Source: Chionomys nivalis (lineage: Eukaryota > Chordata > Mammalia > Rodentia > Cricetidae). From it: a stretch of DNA of 64,000 nucleotides. Location of the stretch: assembly GCF_950005125.1 (NCBI RefSeq), contig NC_080086.1, positions 128,162,826 through 128,226,825 on the forward strand. Direction: 5' to 3'. The notes beneath the pieces were generated by a model. It did no database searches, was not told the DNA's origin, and worked only from the letters and a program-made list of their open reading frames with translations. This document shows positions 1 through 10,569 of this stretch, one piece after another (position 1 is the first letter of the stretch; each line of letters opens with the position of its first letter). A program made the position numbers and the translations under genes.

Positions 1-372
1 ACACCATGATAAAAACAAGTTGGGGAGCAAAGGGTTTATTTCATCTTGCACTTAGGACATGGCCTGTCATACTCTGTATATTGCGTCTGGGAAGTCAGAA
101 CAGCAATTCTGGAGACTGGAACTGAAGCAGAAGTCAGGGAGGAACCCTGCTTACTGCCTTGCTCCTGGAACTTGCTCAGCCTGATTTCTGGATCTACACA
201 GGACCATATGCCCAGGGGTATCATCAGCCACGTGGTCTAGGCACATTTATATCAATTATAGATCAAGATAATGCCCAAAACCTTGCCTGTAGGTAATCCA
301 AAGGGAGGTATTTGCTCAGTTGAAGGTTCTCTTCTTTTGTGTCAAATTGACAAAGAACCTAGTCAGAGCACC
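1..372 (-). mobile_element. hAT-like rodent repeat (URR1-type), cut by window edge
   Basis: Read on the plus strand this is the reverse of a common rodent interspersed repeat. It opens with a block resembling 'catgat..aaaacaagttgggga', continues through 'gggtttatttc' and 'cttgctcagcctg', and ends in 'gtgtcaaattgaca'. The same ordered blocks recur at 24.35-24.70 kb and, split by insertions, at 40.11-45.56 kb. I match it to the non-autonomous hAT-Charlie-like family usually called URR1; the name is from memory. The copy is diverged and has no coding capacity. The frames at 36-224 and 46-240 are chance frames inside it. Confidence 0.65.

Positions 373-373
<1 letters not shown>

Positions 374-408
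<35 letters not shown>
374..408. repeat. (CT)n microsatellite
   Basis: A nearly pure CT run directly abutting the end of the hAT-like repeat. The 98-residue frame at 271-567 reads through it as a Leu-Ser repeat and is not a gene. Confidence 0.95.
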
Positions 409-411
<3 letters not shown>

Positions 412-1104
412 CATATTTATATATACATCTTTGTAAAGTGTTCAGTGGTAACTGGGACTGTGCATGGGGTGAGAAGCGAAAGGGAGGCAGGGCCATTGTT
501 CAGATTCGCTTTCATCAGGTGGCTTGAGCCATTTCTATACATAGAAAAAAACCCACTGGAGAATTAATGCATCCAAGAGCAATAATTAGTAGCGTTGTTC
601 TCGTGTGTTTGGGGAGCTGAGGAAAAGGTAGACTGAATTAATCAGTAGGGTCATGTCAACGTGACCACTTTCGTCTTGGACTTTTTCCTTTAGGCTAAAT
701 TACCCAGGTGCTGGAAAGGAAACTTGTAACCAGAATCTCTTCATCAACAAATATTGTCTTAATTGCTAGGTGTGCCAAGTTTAAATAACCGCATCAAATA
801 TGTCTATCTAAATCACTTAAAATATGGGCTTTGAAATGAAATTAGGTTTATGTAGATTTTCAAGACAAATTCTGTTGAAAATGTACTTAAAAATAGGAAT
901 TTATCATTACCATTTCACGGCGAACTTAAATGTCACTGCCTTCTACTAAACGCAAGCAAGGAGTAGATATTATGGTCCATGACAATTCATGCTAATGGGG
1001 AGGGCTGAGATGCAGACTAGTGAAAACAGTGACAAAGCAAAATAAAATAAAATCCATATTGTTTTTTTTGAAGTGTTGTTGCCTAAGAGCATGTGCATTT
1101 GCAG

Positions 1105-1105
<1 letters not shown>
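409..1105. other. Unique intergenic DNA
   Basis: No SINE, LINE, LTR or coding signature is visible. Base composition is AT-rich with occasional poly-A or poly-T. Nothing functional can be supported. Confidence 0.5.

Positions 1106-1144
<39 letters not shown>
1106..1144. repeat. (CA)n microsatellite
   Basis: About 19 uninterrupted AC units, likely length-variable. Confidence 0.95.
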
Positions 1145-1145
<1 letters not shown>

Positions 1146-2080
1146 ACGAACACTTTTAGGGGTATAGTTCCTTGTTGTCATTTTGGATCTTAAAAACAGT
1201 GTCTGATTTTATCATCCCCCACATCAACACTGCTGATAAATGATAGGGGTATTGGCGGGGAAGGTTCACCATGGACCTTTAGCATCATTCGGTTTCAGCT
1301 TCCTTCTGTCATGTGACTCTCTAAATTTTTGCTTTTACTGTCTTGAAGGATCAAAAGTCCACTGTATCCTGAAATAGCTTGGTCTATTCTCAGACAATAA
1401 ATAGAAAGACCTGACTTTTCACTATTTAAGCAGAAATCTGCACCCATTTGGTATCTTCCTATTAATCCCATTGCTGAGATTTTGGTCCCAGGAAATAACT
1501 ATTGTTTATTTCCATGAGTGTCTGCAGACATCATTTTAATCTCAAGGGTTCTCTTGGTTAAAGAAACATTTGAGTTTTCATAAATCTCCTGGGCTTGACA
1601 TTTGTTCATCATCTTGGTTATTCTCCTCTGCCTCATTTTCTAATGAACTTCAAAGTTTAGCACTCTGAATCAAGGATACTACCCAAGAAATGAAAAGAAA
1701 CTGGTGGGAAATCACATGTGATGAAACAGGACCAGGGAAAAACAAATTGGAAAAGAACAATACTGCAGATAAACAATAGAAGGTTCATGTATGTGGGTAA
1801 GTATAAATCTAGGTAGTTATTTTAGCACATATTTTTACATCTAATTTGGTAGTCACAAATATGTAGATAAAATGAGATAATTTTTTTATGTGTATGTATA
1901 GTCACACGTGGGGTGGGTATACTATATTTTCATACATATACAGTGTGTGTGTGTGTGCATGTGTGTGTCTGTGAAGCCAGATACTGATACTCACTGCCAT
2001 CTTCCGATGCTTTCAACTTTATATCTTGAGGTAGAGTTTCTTACTTGAGCATAGAATTTACCAGTTCAGCTAGTCTTGAT
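1145..2080. other. Unique DNA with a degenerate GT patch
   Basis: No recognisable gene or interspersed repeat. At 1942-1972 there is a degenerate GT tract (gtgtgtgtgtgtgcatgtgtgtgtctgtg form). Confidence 0.5.
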
Positions 2081-2081
2081 A

Positions 2082-2229
2082 GCCACATCAGGCCAGGAGT
2101 CCACCTCTCAGCACCTGCCCAGAGCTAGGATTACAGTCAAGCCACCAGGCCTGGTGACCCTGAGGATCCAATTCTGACATTCATGCTTGCATGGCGAGTG
2201 CTTTATCAACTGAGCCATATCACCAGCCT
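2082..2229 (-). mobile_element. tRNA-related dimeric SINE fragment (B4-like)
   Basis: The right part read on the minus strand starts 'gaggctggtgatatggctca' and continues with the 'aagcactcgccatgcaagc' block typical of rodent tRNA-derived left arms. The adjoining 'cctggtggcttgactgtaat' block resembles the B1-like right arm. Old, with no terminal poly-A. Subfamily (B4 against RSINE) is uncertain. Confidence 0.65.
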
Positions 2230-2364
2230 CAAATAGGATTATTGTAAAGGAGAAACTGAAGGAGGATAGAATAAAAATGCTTACTTCATCCAACAAGCAA
2301 GCATAAACCAGCCACAAAGCTATCTACAGATAGTAGGGATGAAGTCATTCATAACGCTAATGCT

Positions 2365-2382
2365 TTTTTTTTTTTTTTTTTT
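2365..2382. repeat. Poly-T tract
   Basis: 18 consecutive T. No recognisable SINE body adjoins it, so it may be a very short retroposon tail or simple slippage. Confidence 0.8.
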
Positions 2383-2544
2383 GCAATCTGAGGTCAACTG
2401 AAAGATCAGAAGCAAGTTAGAAAAACAGAAAAAAGCCATAATCTTAACCTTGTATCTCCCGATTAGACTCTTGAAATAGCTTTTCTCATTCTCCCCATAA
2501 CATCTCCTTACTTATTTTCCATAGTACATCTCTAGAGAGCTTCC

Positions 2545-2645
2545 ACAGAGCTACTTAAATTCCCTCAGTGGCTTCCCATGGTTTCTTGAGAATGTTCTCA
2601 ACATGCTCTGTACAATCTGGAGCTTCCTCCTCGCCTCACCCTGCA
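2545..2645 (+). mobile_element. Possible ancient L2 fragment
   Basis: The 'ccctcagtggcttcccatgg' block followed by 'gctctgtacaatctggagc' resembles the 3' region of mammalian L2. Similarity is short and degraded. The rest of 2380-2820 shows nothing recognisable. Confidence 0.35.
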
Positions 2646-2822
2646 CCTTTGTCTTGTCTCTGTAGTATCACTGACTCTGGTCTATTAGCATGATTATTAA
2701 GTTATTGTTAGCATAGCAGGCATGCACTTAACCACTGGCTGGTCTTGAGGGAACATGTCATGAAAACTAGCTGTGGAGACTTTCCCCTTCTACACTCCAG
2801 TACTCTCTTTCTAGTACCTCAT

Positions 2823-3165
2823 TGTTGTAGGGAGGCCGCTTGTTTGTTCCTGGTTGCTCAGTCCTGAAATAACCACACAGAAACTGTATTAATTAAATAA
2901 ATCACCAATTGGCCTATTAGCTTTAGCTTCTTATTTTCTAGCTTTTACATCTAATTTAAACCATTTTTATTAATCTGCGTATCACCATGTGGCTGTGGCT
3001 GTTTGGCATCTCTCTGGCGGAGCTTCATGGCTTCTCCTGACTCCACCTTTCTCCCAGCATTCAGTTTAGTTTTCCCTGCCTACCTCTATTCTGCCCTGTG
3101 CAGGCCCAAGACAGTTTCTTTATTAACCAATGGTGATCACAGCATACAGAGGGGAATCCCACATC
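2823..3165 (-). mobile_element. Solo ERVK-like LTR (rodent RMER-type)
   Basis: On the minus strand this starts near 'tgtgggattcccc', carries 'ccattggttaataaa' (a polyadenylation-type signal) and ends 'tccctacaaca'. It shares order and sequence with the two LTRs of the provirus at 33.36-36.28 kb. The identical 7-mer acctcat lies immediately left (2816-2822) and right (3166-3172), as a target-site duplication would. No internal region adjoins, so it is a solo LTR. The 60-residue frame inside it is chance. Confidence 0.75.
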
Positions 3166-3172
3166 ACCTCAT

Positions 3173-3860
3173 CTTGCATCTCTGATGGGTGTGTGTTGAC
3201 ATTTTCTCACAGAGCAATAAAGTAGACTGATGAAAGGTTTTCTTTCAGGGTGACCGTCTCTTTGCAGTCAGCACAGTGAAAAGAACTCATGTCCCACTCA
3301 GATCCCTAGTCTGGGCACAGATGGAGCTTCATTAGCAAGGAAGGCACGCAAAACATTGGTGGCAAACTCTCTTTCTGCCTTTAAGCTTCCTGATAGTCTC
3401 ATCCTCAGTTCCAGAGTCCAGCATTCTTTATTATCACCTCTTCCCCATTTTATACCTTTCATCTTTCTTTTACTTCTCAACTCTGCTTTGTAAGATGTGG
3501 TAAACAAGGGAGTGGGTGCTAGAAAAAAAATTGCTTAATTACTTCAAGATCTGAAAGTGGAAGTGAATAGAGTAAGGATGCTACATGCAGAGGCAACAGA
3601 ACTGATTCGGAGATGAAAGAGCCAGGTAGTAGTCAAAGATAGAACCCATAGCCCAGGCGAGACAGATAGCAAAGACAGATGACTCAGTGTCTAGGAAGTA
3701 AGAAAAGGGGGTGTATCTACCAAATGCAAAGCTAATGGAAATACGAAGGTACTTTAGCTCCCACAAAAAGATCATACTCATCTTCCAGTAAAAGAAGTGA
3801 TTGAAACTTTAAGTTACTTTTGGACAGAAACCAAAAGGTTATTCTATAACCACAATAGTT
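3173..3860. other. Unique DNA
   Basis: No repeat or gene signature seen. The minus-strand frames at 3298-3507 and 3581-3781 have no recognisable domain, initiation context or splice architecture. Confidence 0.45.
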
Positions 3861-3864
3861 AGCA

Positions 3865-4065
3865 ATAATTTTCACACTATTTAAGAACCTTTGAACACCA
3901 ACTAGTGTATAAATATGATATTATTATGCTAAGTTTTCACAATAACCCAGCAGATAGTATTTTATGCCATCTTCCACAAAACGACTTTGAAGTTCAAAAG
4001 AGAGTCTTGTCCAAGGTGGCACAGTGGTAAGAGGTAGGGTAGGGCTTAAGCTCAGATCATAAGGG
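3865..4065 (-). mobile_element. MIR SINE fossil
   Basis: Reads as reverse MIR: 'cacaataacccagcagatag', then a degraded 'atgaggaaactgaggc' equivalent, then 'gtccaaggtggcacagtggtaag'. A second weak MIR-like block lies at 4225-4290 ('aaacttgctcaatgtcaaag'). Ancient and heavily diverged. Confidence 0.55.
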
Positions 4066-4299
4066 ACCTTGCAGTGAGCACTCACTCCCAGGCATAGAGA
4101 TGATCTGATCACAATCCATCAACTACTTGATAGTTTTCAGAATGCTTGTCACTCGGTTTTACACATGTATGATTGAGGATATGAAGGGTACCTGTGGCCA
4201 TCTACTTACACTTGAGCCAAGTAGCCTTGACAAGCAGTGAAACTTGCTCAATGTCAAAGAATCAGAACTGAGAAGCAGGCCTGGCCACTCTATACCACG

Positions 4300-5170
4300 G
4301 TGTTCCCCACTAGTTAGAAGTAGAGTTAACTAGGTGACAGTAGACAGAAGGAAGAAGAGACAAATAAACACAACTGGAACCAGTCTCACTATTTATGGAT
4401 GGTTTAGATTCTAAAGTGTCATTGGTCAGAGGAACAGGGAACTAGTGAAGGATATTAAAATTTATATAACTTGATTTGATTGACTCTGAGAATACTTAAT
4501 TGTCTATATTTCCAAACCCTTCAATATCTTGCCCAAAGTTATTTTCTATGTAGGAACACAGATTACCTCTGTGATCCTTACAGCTCCAGAGAAATGCCAT
4601 TTGTCCATGGGAGCCTGTCTGGCTCCCACATTTATAGTATGCCACACTTTTATCCTCTACCTACCACACTGATGAGAACTGGGTACATGATCAATTTAGT
4701 TGATGATCACGTGAAAATTGAGCATGGGTATGGGAGTATGGAAGGGCTGGGGTTGAAGACAGAACCCTGGGAAATGGAAAACAATCAGGTCGTCAATAAT
4801 GTATCAGGAAAAAGGAGGAAGCAGAGATGAGAATGGAGAACAGGTCTTGTGGGCTAAGGATGCGATTCCACTTTATGGTTTCATTTCTCTTTGGAGGCCT
4901 CATGTTTTCCTGCAAGGTAACTGGTATCAGGTTTAGCTTGTGCTATCCCAAGTGTCCTCAGTGAAGCTGCCATTGCAGTTGAAGGCTGGAGGGTGCTTTG
5001 TTCAAAGTGTTTTTTGTCTCCTTTCTTATTCATATGTTGAATTTTAATTTCCCTTGTGATGATATTAAGAGTCAGACTTTGGAGAAGAAATTAAGCTCCA
5101 AAGCCTCATAATTGGGATTATTATCTTTTCTTTGTCCGTTTTGAGAAATTCAGAATGGTGTTACATTTCT
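4300..5170. other. Unique DNA with a 116-codon chance frame
   Basis: The plus-strand frame at 4480-4830 encodes 116 residues with no domain, signal peptide or membrane segment that I recognise, and there is no promoter or splice context around it. I do not call it a gene. Confidence 0.4.
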
Positions 5171-5620
5171 TTGTTTGTTTAGTCTATGTGTCTTTTACAT
5201 TACATATATTAATTCCATTCATTTCCCCATCCCTTCGTATCTGTCCTCCATCCCTGTACACCTCCAAATTAAAAAAAGAAAGAAATTAAGAGGAAAAAGA
5301 TGTAGGGTTGCTCTGCTAGATTTAAAGTGGATACAACTCTCTCATGATTACAACTTCAAGACTGGCTCACCCACATCTGTCCTAACAGGGTGGGCTCTAT
5401 TGTTCTGCTCTGTGCTCTGGCAAGGTATAGGGTCTCCTCTCCCTAGCGTTGCCATTGGTGGGGTTCCAGGTGACCACAGGGCCAGTTCTCTCACCTGCCT
5501 CAGGCATTGATGGGTAGGCAGGAAGGCATCATTTCCCTGTCCATATCACCACAAGACAGTTGAGAAGTGGGGAGAGCTCTCCCATGATCGCAACTTTGGG
5601 GCTGGTTCACTCACCCCTTT
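5170..5620. repeat. Probable rodent mid-repetitive sequence with an internal direct repeat
   Basis: Two diverged copies of a ~38-bp block (catgatnncaactt...ggctcaccc) lie at 5334-5372 and 5573-5615, about 240 bp apart. Between them are 'ggcaaggtatagggtctcct' and 'ccacagggccagttctctca', which have the look of a rodent interspersed repeat whose family I cannot name. The 111-residue frame at 5175-5510 falls inside it. Confidence 0.4.
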
Positions 5621-5629
5621 ATAAAAAGG

Positions 5630-5818
5630 ACATAGGTGTTAGAATAAGGACAGCATATATACAAGAAAGTGGGTCCTGACAGACACACTATCTGTTGGAG
5701 GCATCCATTTTTGTCTTCTTACCCTCCAGAATTTGTCAGGTATGTTTTATAGATTGTGATCAATCCAGCCTATGGTATTTGGTTATAGCAGTTTCAATAG
5801 ACTGAGGCAGTGGAGAAC
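5630..5818 (+). mobile_element. MaLR-type LTR fragment (MLT1-like)
   Basis: The 3' part, 'ctccagaatttgtcaggtatgttttatag...cagcctatggtatttggttatagcag', matches the conserved end of mammalian MLT1/MST LTRs ('cctccagaactgtgag...ctatggtattttgttatagcag'). No internal sequence adjoins. Confidence 0.55.
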
Positions 5819-5991
5819 TGAGGGATGAAAGAACCAACCTAGAGAAGACTTGTGGAAGGACACCAAAACTGAAGTCACAATCTTGGAAGTGATGACCGTT
5901 GCACAAGTAGAAAGCCTTGGGCAGTTAAATGAATTAGATCAGGACATGACCAAATTATTTGATGAAATTCCTTCATCCTCAATGAATGAAG

Positions 5992-6031
5992 GAAAAATAA
6001 ATAAAATAAAATAAATAAAATAAAAAAATAA
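5992..6031. repeat. (AAAAT)n low-complexity tract
   Basis: Imperfect AAAT/AAAAT units ending in a short poly-A. The flanks 5820-5990 and 6032-6235 show nothing further. Confidence 0.85.
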
Positions 6032-6234
6032 CCCAACGCAACCAGGCATGCTCCGTACTTCTATTCCGTGTTTCTTTCTTGAGTTACTATTAGTACTAGG
6101 TTCTATAATGGCTTCTTCCTAGCTTCCCCACACTCTGCTACTGTTATTATATATCTAAATATAAAGGTCCAAGGGTGGGGGTAATGTTATAGCTAACATT
6201 TACAAAGTGATGTATAGCCTAGAAAACTACTTTA

Positions 6235-6440
6235 CAGTGGCTGCAATTTATGGAGCACATACTGTGCACAGGTGCCCTGTCAGGACCTTGTATATAATAG
6301 CTGGTCCCTATAGCCATTCCTAGAGGAAAGCATTTTATCGTCAATTTACAAATCGGAAAACTGAGGCTTAAATAAGCTTAAATATCTGCTTATGAATATT
6401 CACGCAGCAGGATTTGGACCATGCTTTGGGGCTGTAGTTG
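6235..6440 (-). mobile_element. Near full-length MIR SINE
   Basis: The reverse MIR blocks occur in order: 'tttatggagcacatactgtg', 'ggtccctatagccattccta', 'tttacaaatcggaaaactga' and 'cagcaggatttggacc'. One of the better-preserved ancient elements here. Confidence 0.75.
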
Positions 6441-6954
6441 GCATTGTTCTCGCGACATAATGATAGGCTCCTCTTTCCTTCATTTCATTCCATTCATCCA
6501 TACAAATGAGAGGTAATCAGTTCCATGGAAATATACATGATTAGGTCAAAGTGATGTCAAGTAAAGTATTCAAAAATAATTGAGAACTATAAAATAGAAG
6601 TATAGACTGACTTAATGAAGTTAAGTGTGAAAAATATCAGATCAATCCCATCCAATTTCTCTGGCAGAGATGAGAAATGCAGCTATCATTAATTTTAATT
6701 TAATTTAATTATTTGAGAAATTTGACAAACATGCATTGAATGCTCATCTGTTTCATGTCAGTTATTGTGTTCGACATTTAGGATACAAAGTTGATAACAT
6801 ATGGGTGTAATTTCTACTCTTAATGGGTTTGTGAACCAGAAGGGAAACATCTTTATAAACAATTCCAATACAGCCACTTAAAGGTACTGAAGGAGATAGG
6901 TGATATACCGGGTGCAATAGGAACTCAAGTAAAATGTGCATAAAATATTCATTT

Positions 6955-6956
<2 letters not shown>
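6441..6956. other. Unique DNA with possible L2/MIR-age fossil
   Basis: At 6720-6880 'gcattgaatgctcatctgtt...tcatgtcagttattgtgt' weakly resembles an ancient mammalian element also suspected at 13.33-13.51 kb and 58.01-58.15 kb. Otherwise unremarkable. Confidence 0.35.
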
Positions 6957-7016
<60 letters not shown>

Positions 7017-7046
7017 CTCTGTGTGTGTATCTGTGTATGTGCATGT
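6957..7046. repeat. (CT)n microsatellite with GT-rich tail
   Basis: A long pure CT run to 7012, followed by degenerate GT to 7046. The minus-strand frame 6878-7171 reads through it as an Arg-Glu repeat and is artefactual. Confidence 0.95.
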
Positions 7047-7337
7047 ACAAGAGTGCTGAAAGAAACACAGAGGCCATTTTTGGGTTGGGATATAAATGAT
7101 GAGTAAGAATTTGCTAGGTGCATTTGGAAGTTGACATGAAAATGGTCATTATTTATTCTCTTTGCTTCCAAAATCCATATGTTTGAAATTTTCTGGCCTA
7201 GAGTTCCTTCAATATATAAATCTTTAAAACATTTCTTTTACAAGGAGGATAGACTAAAAAAGGGCATGGACAACATGGGAGGGCTTAGCTTTAACCTGCT
7301 AGTATAGAGCCTCTCACCTCTAGCTCTTCTTAACGCC

Positions 7338-7513
7338 GGGGTGTGTGTGGTGTGTTTACACCCTTCTTCATGCAGGGGTGTGTATGATGTGTTTACACTC
7401 TTCATGCAGGTGTGTGTGAGTGATGTGTTTATACTCTTCTTCATGCAGGGGTGTGTGTGGTGTGTTTACACTCTTCTTCATGCAGGGGTGTGTGTGGTGT
7501 GTTTCCACCCACA
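7338..7513. repeat. 37-bp minisatellite, about 4.7 copies
   Basis: Tandem units of the form ggggtgtgtgtggtgtg + tttacactcttcttcatgca. Unit starts are near 7338, 7375, 7409, 7448 and 7485; the last unit is partial. Unit 2 lacks 3 bp and unit 3 has a GA insertion, so the array is diverged rather than freshly expanded. It contains frames on both strands (7341-7541 plus, 7238-7574 minus) whose repetitive peptides are a by-product. Confidence 0.9.
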
Positions 7514-8040
7514 CTTTAGGACCTTTTCCTTTTGCTGTTAGATGATAGGCATGATATACATTGTGGCAGTACATACTTTGGTGAGGCAGCCATTATACTT
7601 CTGGTTATAGTTATTGTTTGTTTTAACCACAAACAGTATGGGTATGACAGTATGAGGTAATACAAATACATCCCATTACTGAACTGTTTGCTTCTCTATT
7701 GTGCATCTTCAGCATCACTTGAAAGATGGTTTACTCACGGAGAATGGCATAGGATTATAATCTGTCTGGAACAAGAGCATAAGGTTGAAATTTTTAAATT
7801 CTCCAATTTTCTAGTTCAGTGGGAGTGTATGACACAATACTGATTAAATGTGATGGTTTTAATAAATGAATTAGTAATTAGTGACAAAAGAACATGTAAA
7901 ATCTGTTGGCTCCTTTGTTTACCACATCACAGCACAAATGCATATAGATCTCTAACTGACAAAGACAGTGTGCTCTCTCAATGTGAAGGTTTATATGTGC
8001 TGTGACTAATACTGTCTCAGAGTGAAATATTCTCTGTAAA
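7514..8040. other. Unique DNA
   Basis: No element or coding signature recognised. AT-rich. Confidence 0.45.
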
Positions 8041-8044
8041 AAAC

Positions 8045-8195
8045 ATTTTTTTTTTCTGGTGCTGGGGATTGAACTCAGAGTCTTATGGGACATGTATTTG
8101 AAATCTTATTTTACTTTTGTTTTTTTGATGCTAGGAATTGAACCCAAAGCCTGGAACATACTAAGGCAGAAATTTACCCGTACAGTCTATACACG
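8045..8195 (-). mobile_element. Two ID/B4-type tRNA-like fragments in tandem
   Basis: Reverse ID-like blocks occur twice. The first is 'ggtgctggggattgaactca' at 8057 and the second 'gatgctaggaattgaaccca' at 8127, each with a degraded continuation. The second keeps more of the tRNA-like arm. Each is preceded by T-rich sequence, as for antisense SINE tails. Confidence 0.6.
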
Positions 8196-8199
8196 ATAT

Positions 8200-9008
8200 T
8201 GTTAAAGTTATTTTATAAACATGAGGTCTGAGAAAAACATCAGGTAGAAAAGTGAAAGTCACAGTGAATCTGAGTGTGAACAGCCTCTAGCAATTCAGTT
8301 TACTCTGAGTTTAACACCAAAATGTTGCCAGGGAAACAAAACACCTCTGATATGGGACCATAAAGGAATAGAAACTTGAGCTGTGGGGGCGGGGAAGACC
8401 TGGAATATTTTGTAGACCAATAGCTGACCATATCAAAAGACTTCCATGTCTTCAGGGCAGTGTGCCAAAGGGGAAAGCAATATACATGGGACACCTTTGT
8501 TTTAGTGAGTTTTATTTCATCCCACATGGCATTCGCATTGATAAGGAGTGGCTTTTATAGAACTGCTGACTTAATCTCTACCCACCTGGGTTAACACTGC
8601 CAGTGGATAACATTGGATTTTTTTTTTATCACTAGGCTGGATAATGCAATTACAAACATTATCAGGTTCGCAAACTGCACCAAGATGGAAAAACTTAATA
8701 CCTCATAGCTCACACACAAAACACAAGGCGTAATCTTTTGACTTAAGAAGTCTGAGAGAGGTTTCAAATCCTCTTTAATGACCCAGCAGCCTTCAGCTTG
8801 TCATTAAAAGGAGAACTTCAGGGTACACCTTCTAAGGGACTTTTTGAGTTGTGAGAATTACTCACATACATGTCACAACTTAATACCTCTGCATTATCCA
8901 ACACAGGAAGGGACAATAAGACATGGAGCAGACATCCAGGCTGTTGGCTGTGTTCTTTTTTGGGGGGTATGTCTGTGAAAATATCTCCACCATTGTTAAT
9001 TTTTTCAC
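8200..9008. other. Unique DNA
   Basis: No gene or repeat recognised apart from short poly-T runs. The minus-strand frame 8300-8527 has no features beyond being open. Confidence 0.45.
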
Positions 9009-9010
9009 TA

Positions 9011-9136
9011 CCTTTTTCTTTCTCTCTTTAAGATAAGGCTTCTCTATGTAGCCCAAGCTGGCTTCAAACTCATGGTTCTCCTGCCTCATTCTCCTGAGCA
9101 CTAGGATTTAAATATGTGCCATCACACCCCCACACT
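9011..9136 (-). mobile_element. Old B1-type SINE
   Basis: Reverse B1: 'taaggcttctctatgtagcc', 'aagctggcttcaaactcatg', 'ctcctgcctcattctcctga', 'ccatcacaccc'. Strongly diverged. Confidence 0.75.
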
Positions 9137-9947
9137 TTGTCTTAATTAGTAGTTATGTATTTCCTTATTAGGTTTACATGATTCATAAGCATAAAGACTG
9201 CAGGGGGAGTGAAGGTGGTTGTCTAGAAGATTGCCGAGCTCGTTCCCAAACATGGACAACTGAACAGCCAAGAAAGGCAGATCCTTTCTTGGAAAGCAGC
9301 AGCAGTTTCTATACATTCAGGAAGGGCAAAGCCTGAGGCTGGAAGCCTAAATGCTGTCTTGGGTATTTTATAACGCTCCTGGCCCGCCCTTTCACCACTA
9401 CAGATCCTGTTTAGATTTCCACATCTATGCCTTCCAGCTGTTTCTCTTTGCAATGTTTTCTGGGACCAAGAAGCAGCCACCTCAGGAAGTTCATGCAGCC
9501 TGGGAAAGCACAGGTTACATTGTTGTCAAGAAAACCTTTTATATCTTGCTAGCTCATTTGTTAGCCGACTTTAGTTAATAAAGCCAAGGGACATTTTAAT
9601 TATATCTAATTGTCTTCTAAACTTCTAGTCAGAAAGAATTTCTGGTTGGAAATTCCATGAATAATAGCAAATGCATTCTGGATTTGGCATGTGTATGGGC
9701 TGAAAGAAAAAACACTTGCAGCTCTGGCCTCATATTCAAAGTGCATATGAGTATCTGTCCAGGTGGGAAACTCCAGTAGGGCAAGGCTTGCATCTTTTAT
9801 TTTTGTTTTTAAAGATTTGCTTTATTTTAAAAATTATGTATGCATGGCTGATGTCATAGTACTAGAAAGTGCCATGTAGGTTGCTGGGTTATGGAGGACA
9901 TCATTAGTAGTCTTATTTAGCTGTGAACCCTATGATCTACAATATAT
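9137..9947. other. Unique DNA, with a possible B3 remnant at 9810-9900
   Basis: 9150-9780 looks unique; the opposed frames 9223-9480 (minus) and 9351-9578 (plus) show no recognised domain. At 9810-9900 'aaagatttgctttattttaa...gccatgtaggttgctgggtt' may be a degraded antisense B3 SINE. Confidence 0.35.
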
Positions 9948-10312
9948 TGACAGAGGTTTCTGTCCTGCCTTGTCAGTCCCAAAGAAACACACAGAGGTGT
10001 ATATTAATTATAAGCTGGTTGGCCTATTAGCTCAGGCTTCTTATTAAGTCTTATACCTTACATTAACCTATCATTCTTGTCTGTGTTAACCACATGACTT
10101 GATACCTTTTATCAGCCAGGCATTCTCATCTTGCTTCCTCTGTGTCTGGCTTCCTCTGTGTCGACTGCAGACTCAGCTTTTCCTCTTCCCAGAATTCTAC
10201 TGTTCTGGTTGCACTGCCTATACTTCCTGCCTGGCTACTGGCCAATCAATGTTTTCTTGAAGCAATGCAACTGACAAATCTTTACAGGGTACAAAATCAT
10301 TGTCCCATAGCA
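9948..10312 (-). mobile_element. Solo ERV LTR, second rodent type
   Basis: On the minus strand it starts 'tgctatgggacaatgatttt', passes 'attggccagtagccaggcag' and 'ggaagtataggc', and ends 'tgggactgacaaggcaggac...ctctgtca'. TG...CA bounded, about 365 bp. The type is distinct from the 2.8 kb LTR, but both share the 'taattaatataagc / cacacagag' 3' region. 'acaata' occurs 3 bp from the left edge and directly at the right edge, a possible imperfect target-site duplication. Confidence 0.7.
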
Positions 10313-10569
10313 ACAATAGAAGAAGGACATGGATGGGTAATATCCCTAAATAGTCATCAACTACTTTCTTATTGGATTTAAGGTCCCATTCTGCCTGGTG
10401 CTTTAAATCTGACCATGAACCCATCATTGGGTAGCTCTCAGGCCTTAGGGGTGAACCTAACTATGTTTACACAGTAGGACATAGTATAGTGGACATAGTA
10501 TAAAATTACCCTATAAAATTAAAACTCATTAGAGGTTTTTGCTGCTGTCGTTTTGTTTCTTCACTGAAT

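Noticed and set aside
4480..4830. 116-codon frame in unique DNA
   Set aside because: No recognisable domain, promoter, splice or poly-A context; length is compatible with chance in 64 kb.
6878..7171. Arg-Glu repeat protein (minus) and Leu-Ser repeat at 271-567
   Set aside because: Pure translations of (CT)n microsatellites.
7338..7513. CRISPR-like regular array
   Set aside because: Units are contiguous tandem copies without unique spacers, in a mammalian genome.
7238..7574. Cys/His-containing repetitive peptides on both strands, looking like a small repeat protein family
   Set aside because: By-products of the 37-bp minisatellite; the unit is not reliably a multiple of three and its variants shift frame.
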